DNA from: Shewanella sp. Choline-02u-19
Lineage (GTDB): Bacteria; Pseudomonadota; Gammaproteobacteria; Enterobacterales; Shewanellaceae
Direction of reading: 5' to 3'
DNA: 64,000 bases
Assembly (NCBI RefSeq): GCF_002836205.1
Contig: NZ_PJBE01000013.1
Location: forward strand, 3,348,001 to 3,412,000
Part shown: positions 26,210 through 36,042 of the stretch, in pieces
Layout: every line of letters starts with the position of its first letter
How positions within the stretch are numbered: position 1 is the stretch's first letter
Notes under the pieces: model-generated
Told to the model about the DNA's origin: nothing
The model's input: the letters and a program-made list of their open reading frames with translations, nothing else
Database searches by the model: none
Program-made: the position numbers and the translations under genes

Positions 26210-27033
26210 TGAGGAATTTGTCCATCATAAACGTGCTCTGCAGGCCCAGTCATCCATAACGGCTTACCTTCGCCATCCCAGTTGATCATTAATGTGCCAC
26301 CAGGCAGATCAACGCGTACATTTCTGTCTAGCTTACCCTGTAAAATACCCACCACCACCGCAGCACATGCCCCAGTGCCACAGGCTAATGTTTCAGCTGC
26401 GCCGCGCTCATAAACGCGCAGTTTGATATAGCCAGCGTTAACCACTTCCATAAAGCCAACATTAACCCCTTTAGGAAAACGCTCATGTTGGGTCAACTCT
26501 GCGCCAATAGTATCGACATCAGTATTTGCCACATCAGCAACGTCAATCACACAGTGTGGATTGCCCATCGATACAGCACCACAAAGGTAAGTCGCTGAGG
26601 ACGCCATTAGCAAGTAGGTCTTTTCCACCTTTTTTGCGTTAAAAGGTATTTTAGCCGGTTCGAGCACGGGCACGCCCATGTTAACCGTGACTTTACCGTC
26701 TCGCTCCAGTCTCAAGGTAATCTTGCCTGACGAGGTACTCACACGGATTTTATGCTTTTGCGTTAAGCCTTTATTGCTCACGAATCGAGCAAAACAACGG
26801 GCGCCATTACCGCATTGCTCCACTTCACTGCCATCGGCATTAAAAATTCGATAATGAAAATCAAGATCCGGATCGTACGGGGGTTCAACCAATAATAATT
26901 GATCGAAGCCGATGCCAAAATTTCGGTCTGCTAGACGTCGGATCTGATCCGGTGAGAAGAACACATTTTGTGTGACTCCATCAACAACCATAAAGTCATT
27001 GCCTAAACCGTGCATCTTAGTGAATTGAATCAA
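26206..27033 (-). CDS. dapF: Diaminopimelate epimerase
   Basis: A 275-residue PLP-independent epimerase converting LL- to meso-diaminopimelate for lysine and peptidoglycan synthesis. Both catalytic cysteines are present: CGNGARCFARF (about residues 73-83) and LACGTGACAAVV (about 216-227). The start is TTG 27033 (AAGGAAG upstream), giving MIQFTKMHGLGNDF; this matches the family N-terminus. The next ATG, seven codons on, would cut the first strand. It lies between lysA and DUF484, so the two last steps of lysine synthesis are adjacent. Confidence 0.96.
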   Translation of the reverse strand: MIQFTKMHGLGNDFMVVDGVTQNVFFSPDQIRRLADRNFGIGFDQLLLVEPPYDPDLDFHYRIFNADGSEVEQCGNGARCFARFVSNKGLTQKHKIRVSTSSGKITLRLERDGKVTVNMGVPVLEPAKIPFNAKKVEKTYLLMASSATYLCGAVSMGNPHCVIDVADVANTDVDTIGAELTQHERFPKGVNVGFMEVVNAGYIKLRVYERGAAETLACGTGACAAVVVGILQGKLDRNVRVDLPGGTLMINWDGEGKPLWMTGPAEHVYDGQIPQ

Positions 27034-27098
27034 GATGGACTTCCTTAAAGGTAACCGTAGCGGATAGTGTCCATCACGCTACATTCTATTGATCGAGT

Positions 27099-28343
27099 TT
27101 ACGGTAGTAATTGTTCACCTTGCCACAATTGGGCAAGATTTTCTCTTTCTCGGATCACGTACGCATTCTCACCATCAACCATCAATTCTGCCGCTCGTGG
27201 CCGTGAATTGTAGTTCGACGCCATGGTAAAACCATATGCGCCTGAAGAACGAATGGCTAAATAGTCACCCGCTTGCACATTAAGCTGACGATCTTTACCT
27301 AAAAAGTCGCCGGTTTCACACACAGGTCCCACCACATCGTAGCTTTGCGTCTGGCCGCCACGGTCAATAGCCGGAATAATTTTTTGCCACGCGCTGTATA
27401 ACGCCGGTCTAATTAAATCGTTCATGGCACCATCAACTAAGGCAAAGCGCTTTTCGCTGTTCTCTTTGAGGTATAGCACCTGAGTGACAAAAATACCGGC
27501 GTTAGCTGCAATCGCTCTACCGGGTTCGAAAATTAGCTTAAGATCTCGCTCACCTAAACGCTCGAGTAATGCTGCGGCATAGACGTCGGGTTGTGGTGGT
27601 AACTCATCATCGTAAGTGACACCAAGACCGCCACCGACATCGAAATGCTTAATCTCGACCCCTAGATCCGCTAAACGATCGATTAAAGCCAACATGCGAT
27701 CCATTGCATCTAGAAACGGCTTAATCTCAGTTAACTGAGAACCGATATGGCAATCAACACCTTTAATGTCTAACGCTGGCAACACTTTGGCACGTAAGAA
27801 AATAGTTTCAGCCTCTTCCATCGCAATACCAAACTTATTCTCTTTAAGCCCGGTTGAGATGTAAGGGTGCGTGCCCGCATCAACGTCTGGATTGATCCGC
27901 AAAGACACCGGCGCGATCTTGCCCATTCGATGTGCAACGATACTTAATTGTTCCAGTTCAGCGGCAGACTCTACGTTAAAGCAGTAGATACCAATCTCTA
28001 ACGCCATCTCCATCTCAGCGACCGTTTTACCTACGCCTGAGAACACCACTTTAGCGGGATCGCCACCGGCCTCAATCACTCGAGCAAGTTCGCCACCTGA
28101 GACAATATCAAAACCGCTGCCCAAACGTGCAAGCACATTCAATACTGCAATATTTGAATTCGCTTTAACCGCATAACAGATAAGATGTGGATGATTAGCA
28201 ACCGCATTATCAAAAGCATGCCAATGTCGCTCCAGCGTTGCTCGCGAATAGATATAAAGAGGTGTGCCATGTTGCTTAGCTAACTCGGCCACCTGACATT
28301 GTTCGGCGTAAAGCTCTTCTGCTTGATATATAAAATGATCCAC
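27099..28343 (-). CDS. lysA: Diaminopimelate decarboxylase
   Basis: A 414-residue PLP enzyme making lysine from meso-diaminopimelate. The PLP lysine is in CYAVKANSN (about residues 55-63). Other family motifs are DCHIGSQL, FDVGGGLGV, FEPGRAI and PVCETGDFLG, with the substrate Tyr in SSGAYGFTMASNYN. The start is GTG at 28343 (GTG GAT CAT), 4 bases after the lptM stop, with AAGGAC as ribosome site inside lptM. Operon order lptM-lysA-dapF is common in Shewanella, Vibrio and Pseudomonas relatives. Confidence 0.96.
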   Translation of the reverse strand: MDHFIYQAEELYAEQCQVAELAKQHGTPLYIYSRATLERHWHAFDNAVANHPHLICYAVKANSNIAVLNVLARLGSGFDIVSGGELARVIEAGGDPAKVVFSGVGKTVAEMEMALEIGIYCFNVESAAELEQLSIVAHRMGKIAPVSLRINPDVDAGTHPYISTGLKENKFGIAMEEAETIFLRAKVLPALDIKGVDCHIGSQLTEIKPFLDAMDRMLALIDRLADLGVEIKHFDVGGGLGVTYDDELPPQPDVYAAALLERLGERDLKLIFEPGRAIAANAGIFVTQVLYLKENSEKRFALVDGAMNDLIRPALYSAWQKIIPAIDRGGQTQSYDVVGPVCETGDFLGKDRQLNVQAGDYLAIRSSGAYGFTMASNYNSRPRAAELMVDGENAYVIRERENLAQLWQGEQLLP

Positions 28344-28347
28344 GTCT

Positions 28348-28524
28348 TTAGTCCTTGTTACTTTCTTCGCTTGGCTTAGGCTCTACGTCTGGCGACTTTT
28401 GATCCTGCTCTGCTTGATTAACATCTTGCGGCGGCGCTCTAAATAACGCACTTTTTTGCCCACAACCTAAAAGTACTAGGCTACCAAGCCCGACCAACAA
28501 AAACAGCCTCATTTTTTTCAACAT
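28348..28524 (-). CDS. lptM: Small lipoprotein LptM (YifL)
   Basis: A 58-residue frame I found by reading the minus strand upstream of lysA. It starts MLKKMRLFLLVGLG, has lipobox VLLGCG (cysteine about residue 21) and then GQKSALFRAPP, which matches the conserved GxKGPLY/LFxPP segment of LptM. The rest is a charged, unstructured tail. LptM is known to help oxidative maturation of the LPS translocon LptDE at the outer membrane. The gene is at the position held by yifL in E. coli (upstream of dapF). Confidence 0.85.
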   Translation of the reverse strand: MLKKMRLFLLVGLGSLVLLGCGQKSALFRAPPQDVNQAEQDQKSPDVEPKPSEESNKD

Positions 28525-28957
28525 CGGTTGACCCTTTAGCGCAATGACCTAAGACAGGAGCAACCCATATCAATGTCCTGCTGTGTGGCAAAAATAGTTA
28601 TTCTTGATGTTTGCAGACAAGGCCATTATCAGTCAAGCCTATAACGCATTTATATCCGCTGTTTCTACAGTTATTTAGGGGCTGTTTTACTAAGATAAAC
28701 ACCTAAAAGATAGCCATGTGACGGGTTAATAGGCACTAGTCGCTTATTTATCGATATTTTACTGTATCAAACAGGTGTTACAACTCAGGTGAACGACTGG
28801 ATTAAACCGATATTAAACAGTTACTTAAATTTTATATATTACGTATTAATACATCAAAACCCAATAACCCTAAAATTAATGTGATTGGTAATCGCAGATT
28901 GGATTGGTAGTATTAGCTACATTAACTGCAATCTTAAAAATCTGAGGAATAATTAGC
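28525..28957. other. Divergent promoter region between lptM and cyaY
   Basis: About 430 AT-rich bases with no gene seen. It must carry promoters for the lptM-lysA operon (minus) and cyaY (plus). No riboswitch or clear regulator site is recognised. Confidence 0.5.
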
Positions 28958-29287
28958 ATGGCTATAACAGATTTCGAATTTCATCAACTTGCCGATGAAA
29001 TGTTTCAAGCAATTGATAATGCGTTAGAGGTTCTTATTGACGAGCAAGATGCTGACGTCGATGTCGATGGTTCTGGTAATGTCTTACAATTAGAATTTAA
29101 CGGCAACTCTAAGATAGTGATCAACAAGCAAGAGCCAATGCATGAGATTTGGTTAGCAACGCAGTTTGGTGGTTATCACTTTGCCTACATTGAAGGTAAA
29201 TGGTTAGATCAGCGTAACGACACTGAATTCATGCCGTTTGTTATCGAATCTATTTTCAAGCAAAGTGGGCTAAAGCTAGATATCTAG
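28958..29287 (+). CDS. cyaY: Bacterial frataxin CyaY
   Basis: A 109-residue frataxin-fold protein that binds iron and modulates Fe-S cluster assembly by the IscS/IscU machinery. The acidic first helix (DFEFHQLADEMFQAIDNALE) and DEQDADVDVDGSGNVL segment are the iron-binding ridge. IWLATQFGGYHFAY is the family core motif. Length is normal (106 in E. coli). The gene faces cyaA, as in E. coli. Confidence 0.95.
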   Translation: MAITDFEFHQLADEMFQAIDNALEVLIDEQDADVDVDGSGNVLQLEFNGNSKIVINKQEPMHEIWLATQFGGYHFAYIEGKWLDQRNDTEFMPFVIESIFKQSGLKLDI

Positions 29288-29295
29288 TGTTTATT

Positions 29296-29319
29296 AAGGA
29301 GGAGGAAACTCCTCTTTTT
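29296..29319 (+). terminator. Rho-independent terminator of cyaY
   Basis: GAGGAG-GAAA-CTCCTC, extended by A/G-U pairs to about nine pairs, followed by TTTTT. The GAAA tetraloop is a stable type. It starts 9 bases after the cyaY stop. Confidence 0.88.
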
Positions 29320-29338
29320 ATAAAACCTCCATCCAAAC

Positions 29339-31762
29339 TTAAAACTCCACCTCGTAAGCCTCCTTTGAAACACCAAAAGGCAACGCAATAAGCTGGCCTT
29401 TGACGCGTTCCAATTTAAAAAACTGTGGCATATTAAACTGTTCTTTCTCTAATGTTGAGTCATTAAATGCGTGATGATGACTCACCTGGCTCACCAAGCC
29501 TTCGACATCAGCTCCCTCTTGAACATAATGATTTAACGCATTATTCTCATCTAGAATAAACACATCGAGTCCTTCTACACGTTGGCGTAAAAAGTACTGA
29601 ACCGCCCCTTTTGCGGCATAGTCCTGAATAACCGAGGGGAGCTTTGAAAAAGGTTCATTGCCGAGTTCAGGTCGCGGTATTTCAACCAATTTTCTTTTTG
29701 AAAGCTGCTGGTAAAAGGACTTTGCATCGCTTAGGTTTTCGAAATGCATACCGCGATTATTAAAGAAGATACCATAGCGGATGGGACCCACTTTGAGTGG
29801 ATAAACCAAGGTAGATGAATCTTGAGCTTGATCCGTTAAACGAACCGCCCTGTCTAGCAGGTTTTTAACGCTGCGTTCAGTTTGCGAGCGAAGCTTACTT
29901 GAGCAGCTAATAACCTCAATGCACACCTCGTGCGTCGCCCTTCTCATTCCGGGAGTCACTGAAGCCAGCGCTTCTAAAATCGCTTTCTCGCCTTCAAAAT
30001 GATTACAATGCCACTCTCCCCAACTATTTAAACTAATAACATCAATAGACCCCAGCATATTGGTTTTATGCTTGCCCATTGAAAAAATATTACTATTCAA
30101 ATAATCAGCCATTATCTCTTGGCCAAGCCACTGCTCTGTGGGATCACTATTAAAGTTGAGCAGAAATACCAATTTCTTAAAATGCCAAGGCTGACAAAGC
30201 GCCATTTTTGATACTTTCATTGAAGCAAGATCGATCAAGCCATCAAGACGCCTGGCCGCTCGAGTTAAAAACTCAGCTCTGCGCTTGCTCTTTTTAACTT
30301 CATACCAGCGAGTGCTTTGCACTGAAATGCCATTGAGTGACGCCCACACCAACAACTTAGCTTTGCTCTTGGAATGGTAAACCGCACTGTGTTGCAGAAA
30401 TTGTTTGGGATTGGGTGCACATCGATATAAATAGTAATTTTTGTCCTGTTCACTATAGATAATCGAAAGATGATCTTCTGTAATTGAGCGGCTCCAGAGT
30501 TGATTAAGCGTCATAATTTGATGCTCATCTTCACTAAAGTAGGTATGTAACTTACGGGTCAACAGACCTAATTCTGAAATCCTCAGGCTCTCACTCAAGC
30601 GATGCGCAGAAGCAAAGTGCAACAGCGTTTGATAACTCCCCAGCATTAGCTCATTAAGTTGCTCATTAAACCACTGCAACTGACCACAATGCCAATACTC
30701 ACAATTATCGAGTGTTTCAACTAAGCTTGCTGCCCAGCCCCAGTTTTCAACCAGTTGATGTATTTTGTAATAACGCCAATCTTTTGCTTGTTCAGAGAAA
30801 CTGAGCCTCACACCGCATTTAAGATAAAAGCAACGACGAGTGATCTCAAGTCTTCTCGCATCACCCAACTTTAGTAAATAAGTTTCAATAGACTCGTACA
30901 ATAGATAATAAGCATCGTTTCCTGCAGAAAAGTCGCCCTCTAGAGTGCGCTTCCAAATGCGGTCACTCACTAAACGAGTATGAGGGTATTCACTTGCGTA
31001 AGCTTCTAAAAGCAGAACCTTTAGCAACGCTTTATGCGGTTTTTCTACTCCCTTATATAGCTGCCACAATGATGCCCCAAAATATTCGCTAGCGGGTAAT
31101 GCCCGAGCATCACCAAGCGATAGTAAATGGGCTCTTTTTTTGGCTTGTGGCCACCACGCAATCACCTTTCCGGCTAATTTAAAATGACTACGGTAAAACT
31201 CTTCAAGCAACAACCAATGTTGCGCACTACCGCTATGCTCATGGCCCATACTGTTGTACAGATCTTTTTGATCATCTTGGCCCATAACGAATTGTTGAGG
31301 ATGCACTAAATAGATATTCACTTCGAAATCAAATTGCGCGAACCACTGGGTTAACAAACTCGCTTTCTGCGCTAATAACTCACATTGGCTCTGACTCATC
31401 GACTTATTGTGGATCAGCCAAACATCAATATCACTTTGAGAATTTTGCCCAAAGCTAGCCGTGCTCCCCATACTATAAACACCCTCTATAAGCGCGTTAG
31501 GCTTAATGGCATTGGGCGGCACGGTAATATCGAGGGTGTCACAAGCTTCAAAATCTTCCGCATTTAAATGGAAATCAAAAATCCCATTAGGCGTAAGCGG
31601 TCCATTATAACCGGGGAGTTTATCTGAATGATGGTGTAATAAAACGGGGATTAGGCGTAGCAAATACCGTTTAAGTGGCGACAATAACGCGCTCGCTCGC
31701 GCATATCGAATACAATCCAATCTTTCAGCTGCACATTCGAGCATATCGAGCTTTTCTGCCAA
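29339..31762 (-). CDS. cyaA: Class I adenylate cyclase
   Basis: An 807-residue cytoplasmic adenylate cyclase making cAMP, the co-activator of CRP. The N-terminal catalytic half has a nucleotidyltransferase signature, GSTASFGQNSQSDIDVWLIH (about residues 96-115), the GS and DxD metal motif. The C-terminal half is the regulatory region. The start is TTG at 31762 with AAGGAG ten bases upstream; the next ATG is codon 7. E. coli cyaA also uses a TTG start, which limits its expression. A CRP-type site lies about 75 bases upstream, consistent with cAMP-CRP feedback repression known for E. coli cyaA. In Shewanella the cyclase feeds anaerobic respiration control. Confidence 0.95.
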   Translation of the reverse strand: MAEKLDMLECAAERLDCIRYARASALLSPLKRYLLRLIPVLLHHHSDKLPGYNGPLTPNGIFDFHLNAEDFEACDTLDITVPPNAIKPNALIEGVYSMGSTASFGQNSQSDIDVWLIHNKSMSQSQCELLAQKASLLTQWFAQFDFEVNIYLVHPQQFVMGQDDQKDLYNSMGHEHSGSAQHWLLLEEFYRSHFKLAGKVIAWWPQAKKRAHLLSLGDARALPASEYFGASLWQLYKGVEKPHKALLKVLLLEAYASEYPHTRLVSDRIWKRTLEGDFSAGNDAYYLLYESIETYLLKLGDARRLEITRRCFYLKCGVRLSFSEQAKDWRYYKIHQLVENWGWAASLVETLDNCEYWHCGQLQWFNEQLNELMLGSYQTLLHFASAHRLSESLRISELGLLTRKLHTYFSEDEHQIMTLNQLWSRSITEDHLSIIYSEQDKNYYLYRCAPNPKQFLQHSAVYHSKSKAKLLVWASLNGISVQSTRWYEVKKSKRRAEFLTRAARRLDGLIDLASMKVSKMALCQPWHFKKLVFLLNFNSDPTEQWLGQEIMADYLNSNIFSMGKHKTNMLGSIDVISLNSWGEWHCNHFEGEKAILEALASVTPGMRRATHEVCIEVISCSSKLRSQTERSVKNLLDRAVRLTDQAQDSSTLVYPLKVGPIRYGIFFNNRGMHFENLSDAKSFYQQLSKRKLVEIPRPELGNEPFSKLPSVIQDYAAKGAVQYFLRQRVEGLDVFILDENNALNHYVQEGADVEGLVSQVSHHHAFNDSTLEKEQFNMPQFFKLERVKGQLIALPFGVSKEAYEVEF

Positions 31763-31831
31763 ACTGAGTCCACTCCTTAATATAAATTGCTATGCCTAAT
31801 GTATACGTCAAAATGTTCAACGGCAAGCGAG

Positions 31832-31847
31832 CGTGATCAAGATCACA
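31832..31847. promoter_or_regulatory. CRP-type binding site between cyaA and hemC
   Basis: CGTGATCAAGATCACA: perfect GTGA and TCAC half-sites with 6-base spacing and a near-perfect palindrome. It lies 75 bases from the cyaA start and 120 from hemC. By analogy with E. coli it would repress cyaA when cAMP is high; it could also act on hemC. Confidence 0.75.
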
Positions 31848-31961
31848 CTTTCTAACGGGATATAACGGGGTGTACTTCAAAGAATTAGCAGCATAACGTT
31901 ACATCTGCTTTCGGGCAATGTTAGCATTGGTGCAACTAAGATCTAAGATGGAATATTCTGC

Positions 31962-32894
31962 ATGTCTCAAAATGTAATCCGTATCGCAACACGTAAGAGC
32001 CCTCTTGCCATGTGGCAAGCTGAATTTGTGAAAGCTGAACTGGAAAGAATCCATCAAGGCCTCACCGTTGAATTGCTGCCTATGAGCACTAAAGGTGACA
32101 TCATCTTAGATACGCCTCTTGCTAAAGTGGGTGGTAAAGGCTTGTTCGTGAAAGAACTTGAAGTGGCCATACTAGAAGACAGAGCCGATATCGCCGTTCA
32201 TTCAATGAAAGACGTTCCTGTCGACTTTCCTGAAGGCTTAGGTCTTGAAGTCATTTGTGAGCGTGAAGATCCCCGTGACGCATTTGTTTCAAATGACTTT
32301 AAGAGCATTAATGAACTGCCTCAAGGTGCGGTTGTTGGTACTTCTAGCTTGCGTCGTCAATGCCAAATTCGTGCAGCACGTCCAGATCTTCAAATCAAAG
32401 ATCTACGTGGTAACGTTGGTACGCGCTTAGCTAAGCTAGATGCGGGTAACTATGATGCGATTATCCTTGCAGCAGCAGGCCTTAAGCGTTTAAAACTTGA
32501 AAGCAGAATTACCAGCTTTATCTCTGCTGAAGACTCATTACCCGCTAATGGCCAAGGCGCCGTCGGTATTGAATGTCGTACCGCTGATACACGCGTAAAA
32601 GCGCTACTAGCCCCACTTGAGCATTTAGAAACTCGTCTTCGCGTCACTGCTGAGCGCGCAATGAATACTCGCCTTGAAGGTGGCTGCCAAGTCCCCATTG
32701 GTGCTTATGCAGAGCTTGACGGCGACATATTAAATCTTCGTGGTCTAGTCGGTAACCCAGATGGTAGCCAAATTATTGAAGCGGCTTCATCTGGCCATAA
32801 AGACGACGCGGAAAAGCTGGGTATAGCACTTGCTGAAGAGTTGCTAGCCAAAGGCGCTAAAACAATTCTTGATGCTGTATATGCAAAAGCGTAA
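31962..32894 (+). CDS. hemC: Hydroxymethylbilane synthase (porphobilinogen deaminase)
   Basis: A 310-residue haem pathway enzyme that links four porphobilinogens into hydroxymethylbilane. The N-terminus RIATRKSPLAMWQAEFV, KDVPVDFPEGL and DLRGNVGTRLAKLDAGNYDA are family hallmarks. The dipyrromethane cofactor cysteine is in EGGCQVPIGAYA (about residue 243). Start ATG 31962. It is first in the hemC-hemD-hemX-hemY operon and divergent from cyaA, the same layout as in E. coli. Confidence 0.97.
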   Translation: MSQNVIRIATRKSPLAMWQAEFVKAELERIHQGLTVELLPMSTKGDIILDTPLAKVGGKGLFVKELEVAILEDRADIAVHSMKDVPVDFPEGLGLEVICEREDPRDAFVSNDFKSINELPQGAVVGTSSLRRQCQIRAARPDLQIKDLRGNVGTRLAKLDAGNYDAIILAAAGLKRLKLESRITSFISAEDSLPANGQGAVGIECRTADTRVKALLAPLEHLETRLRVTAERAMNTRLEGGCQVPIGAYAELDGDILNLRGLVGNPDGSQIIEAASSGHKDDAEKLGIALAEELLAKGAKTILDAVYAKA

Positions 32895-32903
32895 ATCGTA
32901 TTG

Positions 32904-33632
32904 ATGAAAGTACTACTGACACGCCCTCAAGGGCGTAATCAGTTAATGGAAGAGGCGTTATCGTTAAGAAACGTCTCTTACCTTACGACGCCTTTATTAC
33001 ACGTAAAACCCACTTCAAACCTTGACGCTCAACAGATTGATAGCGCGTTACAGCAAGCTGATATCTTCATCTTCATTAGTACCAATGCTGTCAAATTCGC
33101 ATCAACTGCAATTACTGATAAATGGCCATCATCGGCACAATACTTTGCCGTTGGCGAAGCCACCTATTTAGCCTTAAAAGCACTTGGTATTAACGCCGAA
33201 AAAGCCCCTGCGGATTGCCAGCAAACGGAAGGGTTACTCAGTTTAGCAACACTAAAACATGTGGATGATAAGAATATTGTCATTGTGCGTGGCGTGGGTG
33301 GTCGAGAAGATTTAGCGCTTGAACTTTGCCAACGAAAAGCCAATTTGAGTTACTGGGAAGTCTATCAAAGAGGCTGTCCTGAGTTAGATATTTCCAATAT
33401 TTGCCAACAATGGCAAACCTTCGGTATAGACACTATCATCATCACCAGTGGCGATATACTCGATAACCTCGTCAAAACTGTTCCAAATGAACTATTTGCA
33501 TGGCTGCAAACTTGTCATATTATAGTCCCAAGCTCCCGAGTATATGACAAAGCTATCGCATACGGTCTAAGTACCGTAACCAATGCTAAAGCCGCTAATA
33601 CTAATGCCATGCTGACTGCGCTATCTTTATAG
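32904..33632 (+). CDS. hemD: Uroporphyrinogen-III synthase
   Basis: A 242-residue enzyme closing hydroxymethylbilane with inversion of ring D to uroporphyrinogen III. The family is poorly conserved; LLTRPQGRNQLM at the start, FISTNAVKFA and IIITSGDILDNL (the two-lobe motifs) support it together with position. I use ATG 32904 rather than the TTG one codon earlier. It lies 9 bases after hemC. Confidence 0.93.
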   Translation: MKVLLTRPQGRNQLMEEALSLRNVSYLTTPLLHVKPTSNLDAQQIDSALQQADIFIFISTNAVKFASTAITDKWPSSAQYFAVGEATYLALKALGINAEKAPADCQQTEGLLSLATLKHVDDKNIVIVRGVGGREDLALELCQRKANLSYWEVYQRGCPELDISNICQQWQTFGIDTIIITSGDILDNLVKTVPNELFAWLQTCHIIVPSSRVYDKAIAYGLSTVTNAKAANTNAMLTALSL

Positions 33633-33698
33633 CCTGTCACACTAACATTAGTAATGTACTCGTTTTACTGCAGCATCATCGCTTTCAAGGACTGTTTA

Positions 33699-34850
33699 AT
33701 GGAAAACAAGCACACTGACGTCAGCTCTAGCGAGCCAAGCCCTGAAACAACCATTGCGGCGCAGCCTGTTATCGACGCGAAGTCAGAGCCACAAACCAGT
33801 ACCGCACAGCATGCTGTCAATGACACGCCGATTGAATCTAATCAATCAGCTCCTTGGGGGATTATTATTACCCTCTTTATTTTGCTGATGGTCTCTTTTG
33901 CAGCGGCGGCAGGCGGGTATTATCTTTATCAACAGCTCGAAGCCCAAAAAGCACAGTCGCTGGCTTTAGAGCAAAAAATACAAGCAGAACTTGTTCAGCC
34001 AAATCAACGGATCGCTTTTTTAGAACAGCAACAAGTCCAGTTCAAATCTAATGTAGATTTAGCCCTTTCAGCCGCTCAAAGCGAGCAAGAGCAGTTGCAA
34101 GAACGCGTATCGATTATTGCTCAACGTAACCCCAATCACTGGCGAGCAGAAGAAGCTAAATACCTCGTCAGACTCGCGGGGCAGAAGTTATGGCTTGAGC
34201 AAGATCCAAGTACAGCAACGAGCTTACTGAAGGCTGCGGATGAACGCATTAAGTCAATGCGCGATCCCTCTTTAATGCCATTAAGAAAGGCATTAGCAAA
34301 TGATATAGCAGCAACCGCATCAATAAAAAATACCGATATAGCAGGCACTGTATTAACCCTAGATACGCTTATTGAAGGGCTAGAAACCTTACCGCTAAAT
34401 CGCGCTGAGACTCATTTTTCAGCAGAAGAACTAAAAGACACCGAGGTCAGTGGCTCACTGGATGACTGGCAATCAAATCTCGCCAGATCTTGGCAAGCAC
34501 TCATCGATGACTTTGTCATTATTAGAAAGCGAACCACAGATGCCGCACCACTGTTAGAGCCTGATCAACAGTGGTATCTAGTTGAAAATACACGTAACAA
34601 GTTACTACAAGCTCAACTCGCGCTTTACAGACAAGATCAAGTCAATTACCGCAACTCGGTTAAATTAGCTAGAAAGTGGGTTTACCAATATTTTGACCTA
34701 GAAGATCAACATGTCATTGATGCGTTAGCCACACTCGACGCACTGAAAACCTTAAAAATTCAAACTGCGTCAATTGAGCGCTTTGACTCATCTAACTTAC
34801 TAAATCAATTGGTGACATACGGTGACTTGATGACTGAGGAGACACAATAA
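33699..34850 (+). CDS. hemX: HemX family inner-membrane protein
   Basis: A 383-residue protein of the HemX family (once annotated as uroporphyrin-III C-methyltransferase without enzymatic support). It has an acidic Ser/Thr/Pro-rich cytoplasmic N-terminus, one transmembrane helix (WGIIITLFILLMVSFAAAAG, about residues 49-68), a coiled coil, then a helical periplasmic domain with NPNHWRAEEAKYLVRLAGQ. The upstream in-frame ATG at 33654 is unlikely: AAGGA directly precedes ATG 33699. It overlaps hemY by one base. The function is not firmly known. Confidence 0.88.
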   Translation: MENKHTDVSSSEPSPETTIAAQPVIDAKSEPQTSTAQHAVNDTPIESNQSAPWGIIITLFILLMVSFAAAAGGYYLYQQLEAQKAQSLALEQKIQAELVQPNQRIAFLEQQQVQFKSNVDLALSAAQSEQEQLQERVSIIAQRNPNHWRAEEAKYLVRLAGQKLWLEQDPSTATSLLKAADERIKSMRDPSLMPLRKALANDIAATASIKNTDIAGTVLTLDTLIEGLETLPLNRAETHFSAEELKDTEVSGSLDDWQSNLARSWQALIDDFVIIRKRTTDAAPLLEPDQQWYLVENTRNKLLQAQLALYRQDQVNYRNSVKLARKWVYQYFDLEDQHVIDALATLDALKTLKIQTASIERFDSSNLLNQLVTYGDLMTEETQ

Positions 34851-36016
34851 TGGTTCGTGCTCTCGTCTATCTTGGCATTATTTTACTTGGATTATGTGTA
34901 AGCCCTTTCCTCGCTGGCAATAAAGGATACCTTTATATTGCCCTTGGAGACTACCAAGCTGAAACCAGTATTGTATTTGCTTTTATCGCACTCATTGTAT
35001 TTTACAGTCTGCTACAAGTGGTTGAATTTGTAGTTGTGTGGGTGCTTAACCTTATTATTGGTAGTCGCCTTTTACCTGAAAAATGGCGCAAAAAGGCGGC
35101 AAGAAAGCATACCCTTATGGGCGCCCTAGCCTTAGCAGAAGAAGATTGGCCAGCCGCAGAAAAAGCCATGGTTAAAGGCGCGGAAAAAGGTGAGATACCC
35201 GCGCTAAATCTACTTGCTGCAGCCCGTGCTGCTCAGCATCAAAATAACATTAGTTCTCGTGATGAATATTTAGCAAAAGCGGAACTGGAACCGTTAGCGG
35301 TCAAAGCTGTAAGTACTACTCGTACCCGTTATTTATTACAACAAGGTGAGCTCGATTTAGCCCGAAAGGAGCTAGAAAAATTAAACCCGACCAGTAAGAG
35401 TAAAGTCCCTGTTTTAAAACTTGCTGTAGATCTATACCAAGCACAACAAGACTGGCAGGCACTTAAGTTAATCTTACCTATTATCAGTAAAAAGCAGATC
35501 CTTACTGAAGAAGCCTTTAATACGCTCTCGCTCGAGACCAATATTGCCTTACTGCAAAGCGCATCGAAAACCAATGAGCAAGAATTGGAAAAATGCTGGC
35601 ATTGGTTATCTCGGGGCGAAAGAAAACAAGCAGACTATATTGCAGAATACGCCATTGGATTAAACCGTTTCGGTCAAAAAGAGCAAGCGATAAAGTTGCT
35701 GCAAAAGCAACTCAAAGCAGCGCCTTCAAAGCCTATCTTCGAAGCGTTTTCACAAGTGCTTTTACCGGCAGATGTTGAAGCTAAAAAACAGCTACTCGCG
35801 CTTGAATCTCACTTTGAAGACAATGTTGATTACCAAATCTGTTTAGCTAAGCTCTATCATCAAAATCACGACTACCACAATGCTAAAATATGGTGGCAAA
35901 AAGCATGCTACCTGCAAGATGATATAACTAACTTGTATGCTCTCGCCGATGCTCAAGAGCATCAAGGCGAACTTAACAGAGCACTACAAACTCGACGTAA
36001 CGCTGCAAAAATGTAG
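34850..36016 (+). CDS. hemY: HemY family membrane protein with TPR repeats
   Basis: A 388-residue inner-membrane protein. Two N-terminal transmembrane helices (about residues 3-20 and 40-65) are the HemY_N domain. The C-terminal part is alpha-helical with TPR-like repeats (EDWPAAEKAMVKGAEKGE, LYHQNHDYHNAKIWWQKAC). It is co-transcribed with hemX (ATG overlaps the stop) and closes the hem operon. This HemY is not protoporphyrinogen oxidase of Bacillus; its role in haem metabolism is unproven. Confidence 0.9.
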   Translation: MVRALVYLGIILLGLCVSPFLAGNKGYLYIALGDYQAETSIVFAFIALIVFYSLLQVVEFVVVWVLNLIIGSRLLPEKWRKKAARKHTLMGALALAEEDWPAAEKAMVKGAEKGEIPALNLLAAARAAQHQNNISSRDEYLAKAELEPLAVKAVSTTRTRYLLQQGELDLARKELEKLNPTSKSKVPVLKLAVDLYQAQQDWQALKLILPIISKKQILTEEAFNTLSLETNIALLQSASKTNEQELEKCWHWLSRGERKQADYIAEYAIGLNRFGQKEQAIKLLQKQLKAAPSKPIFEAFSQVLLPADVEAKKQLLALESHFEDNVDYQICLAKLYHQNHDYHNAKIWWQKACYLQDDITNLYALADAQEHQGELNRALQTRRNAAKM

Positions 36017-36042
36017 CTAACGCTTATATTTATTTTGAATAT

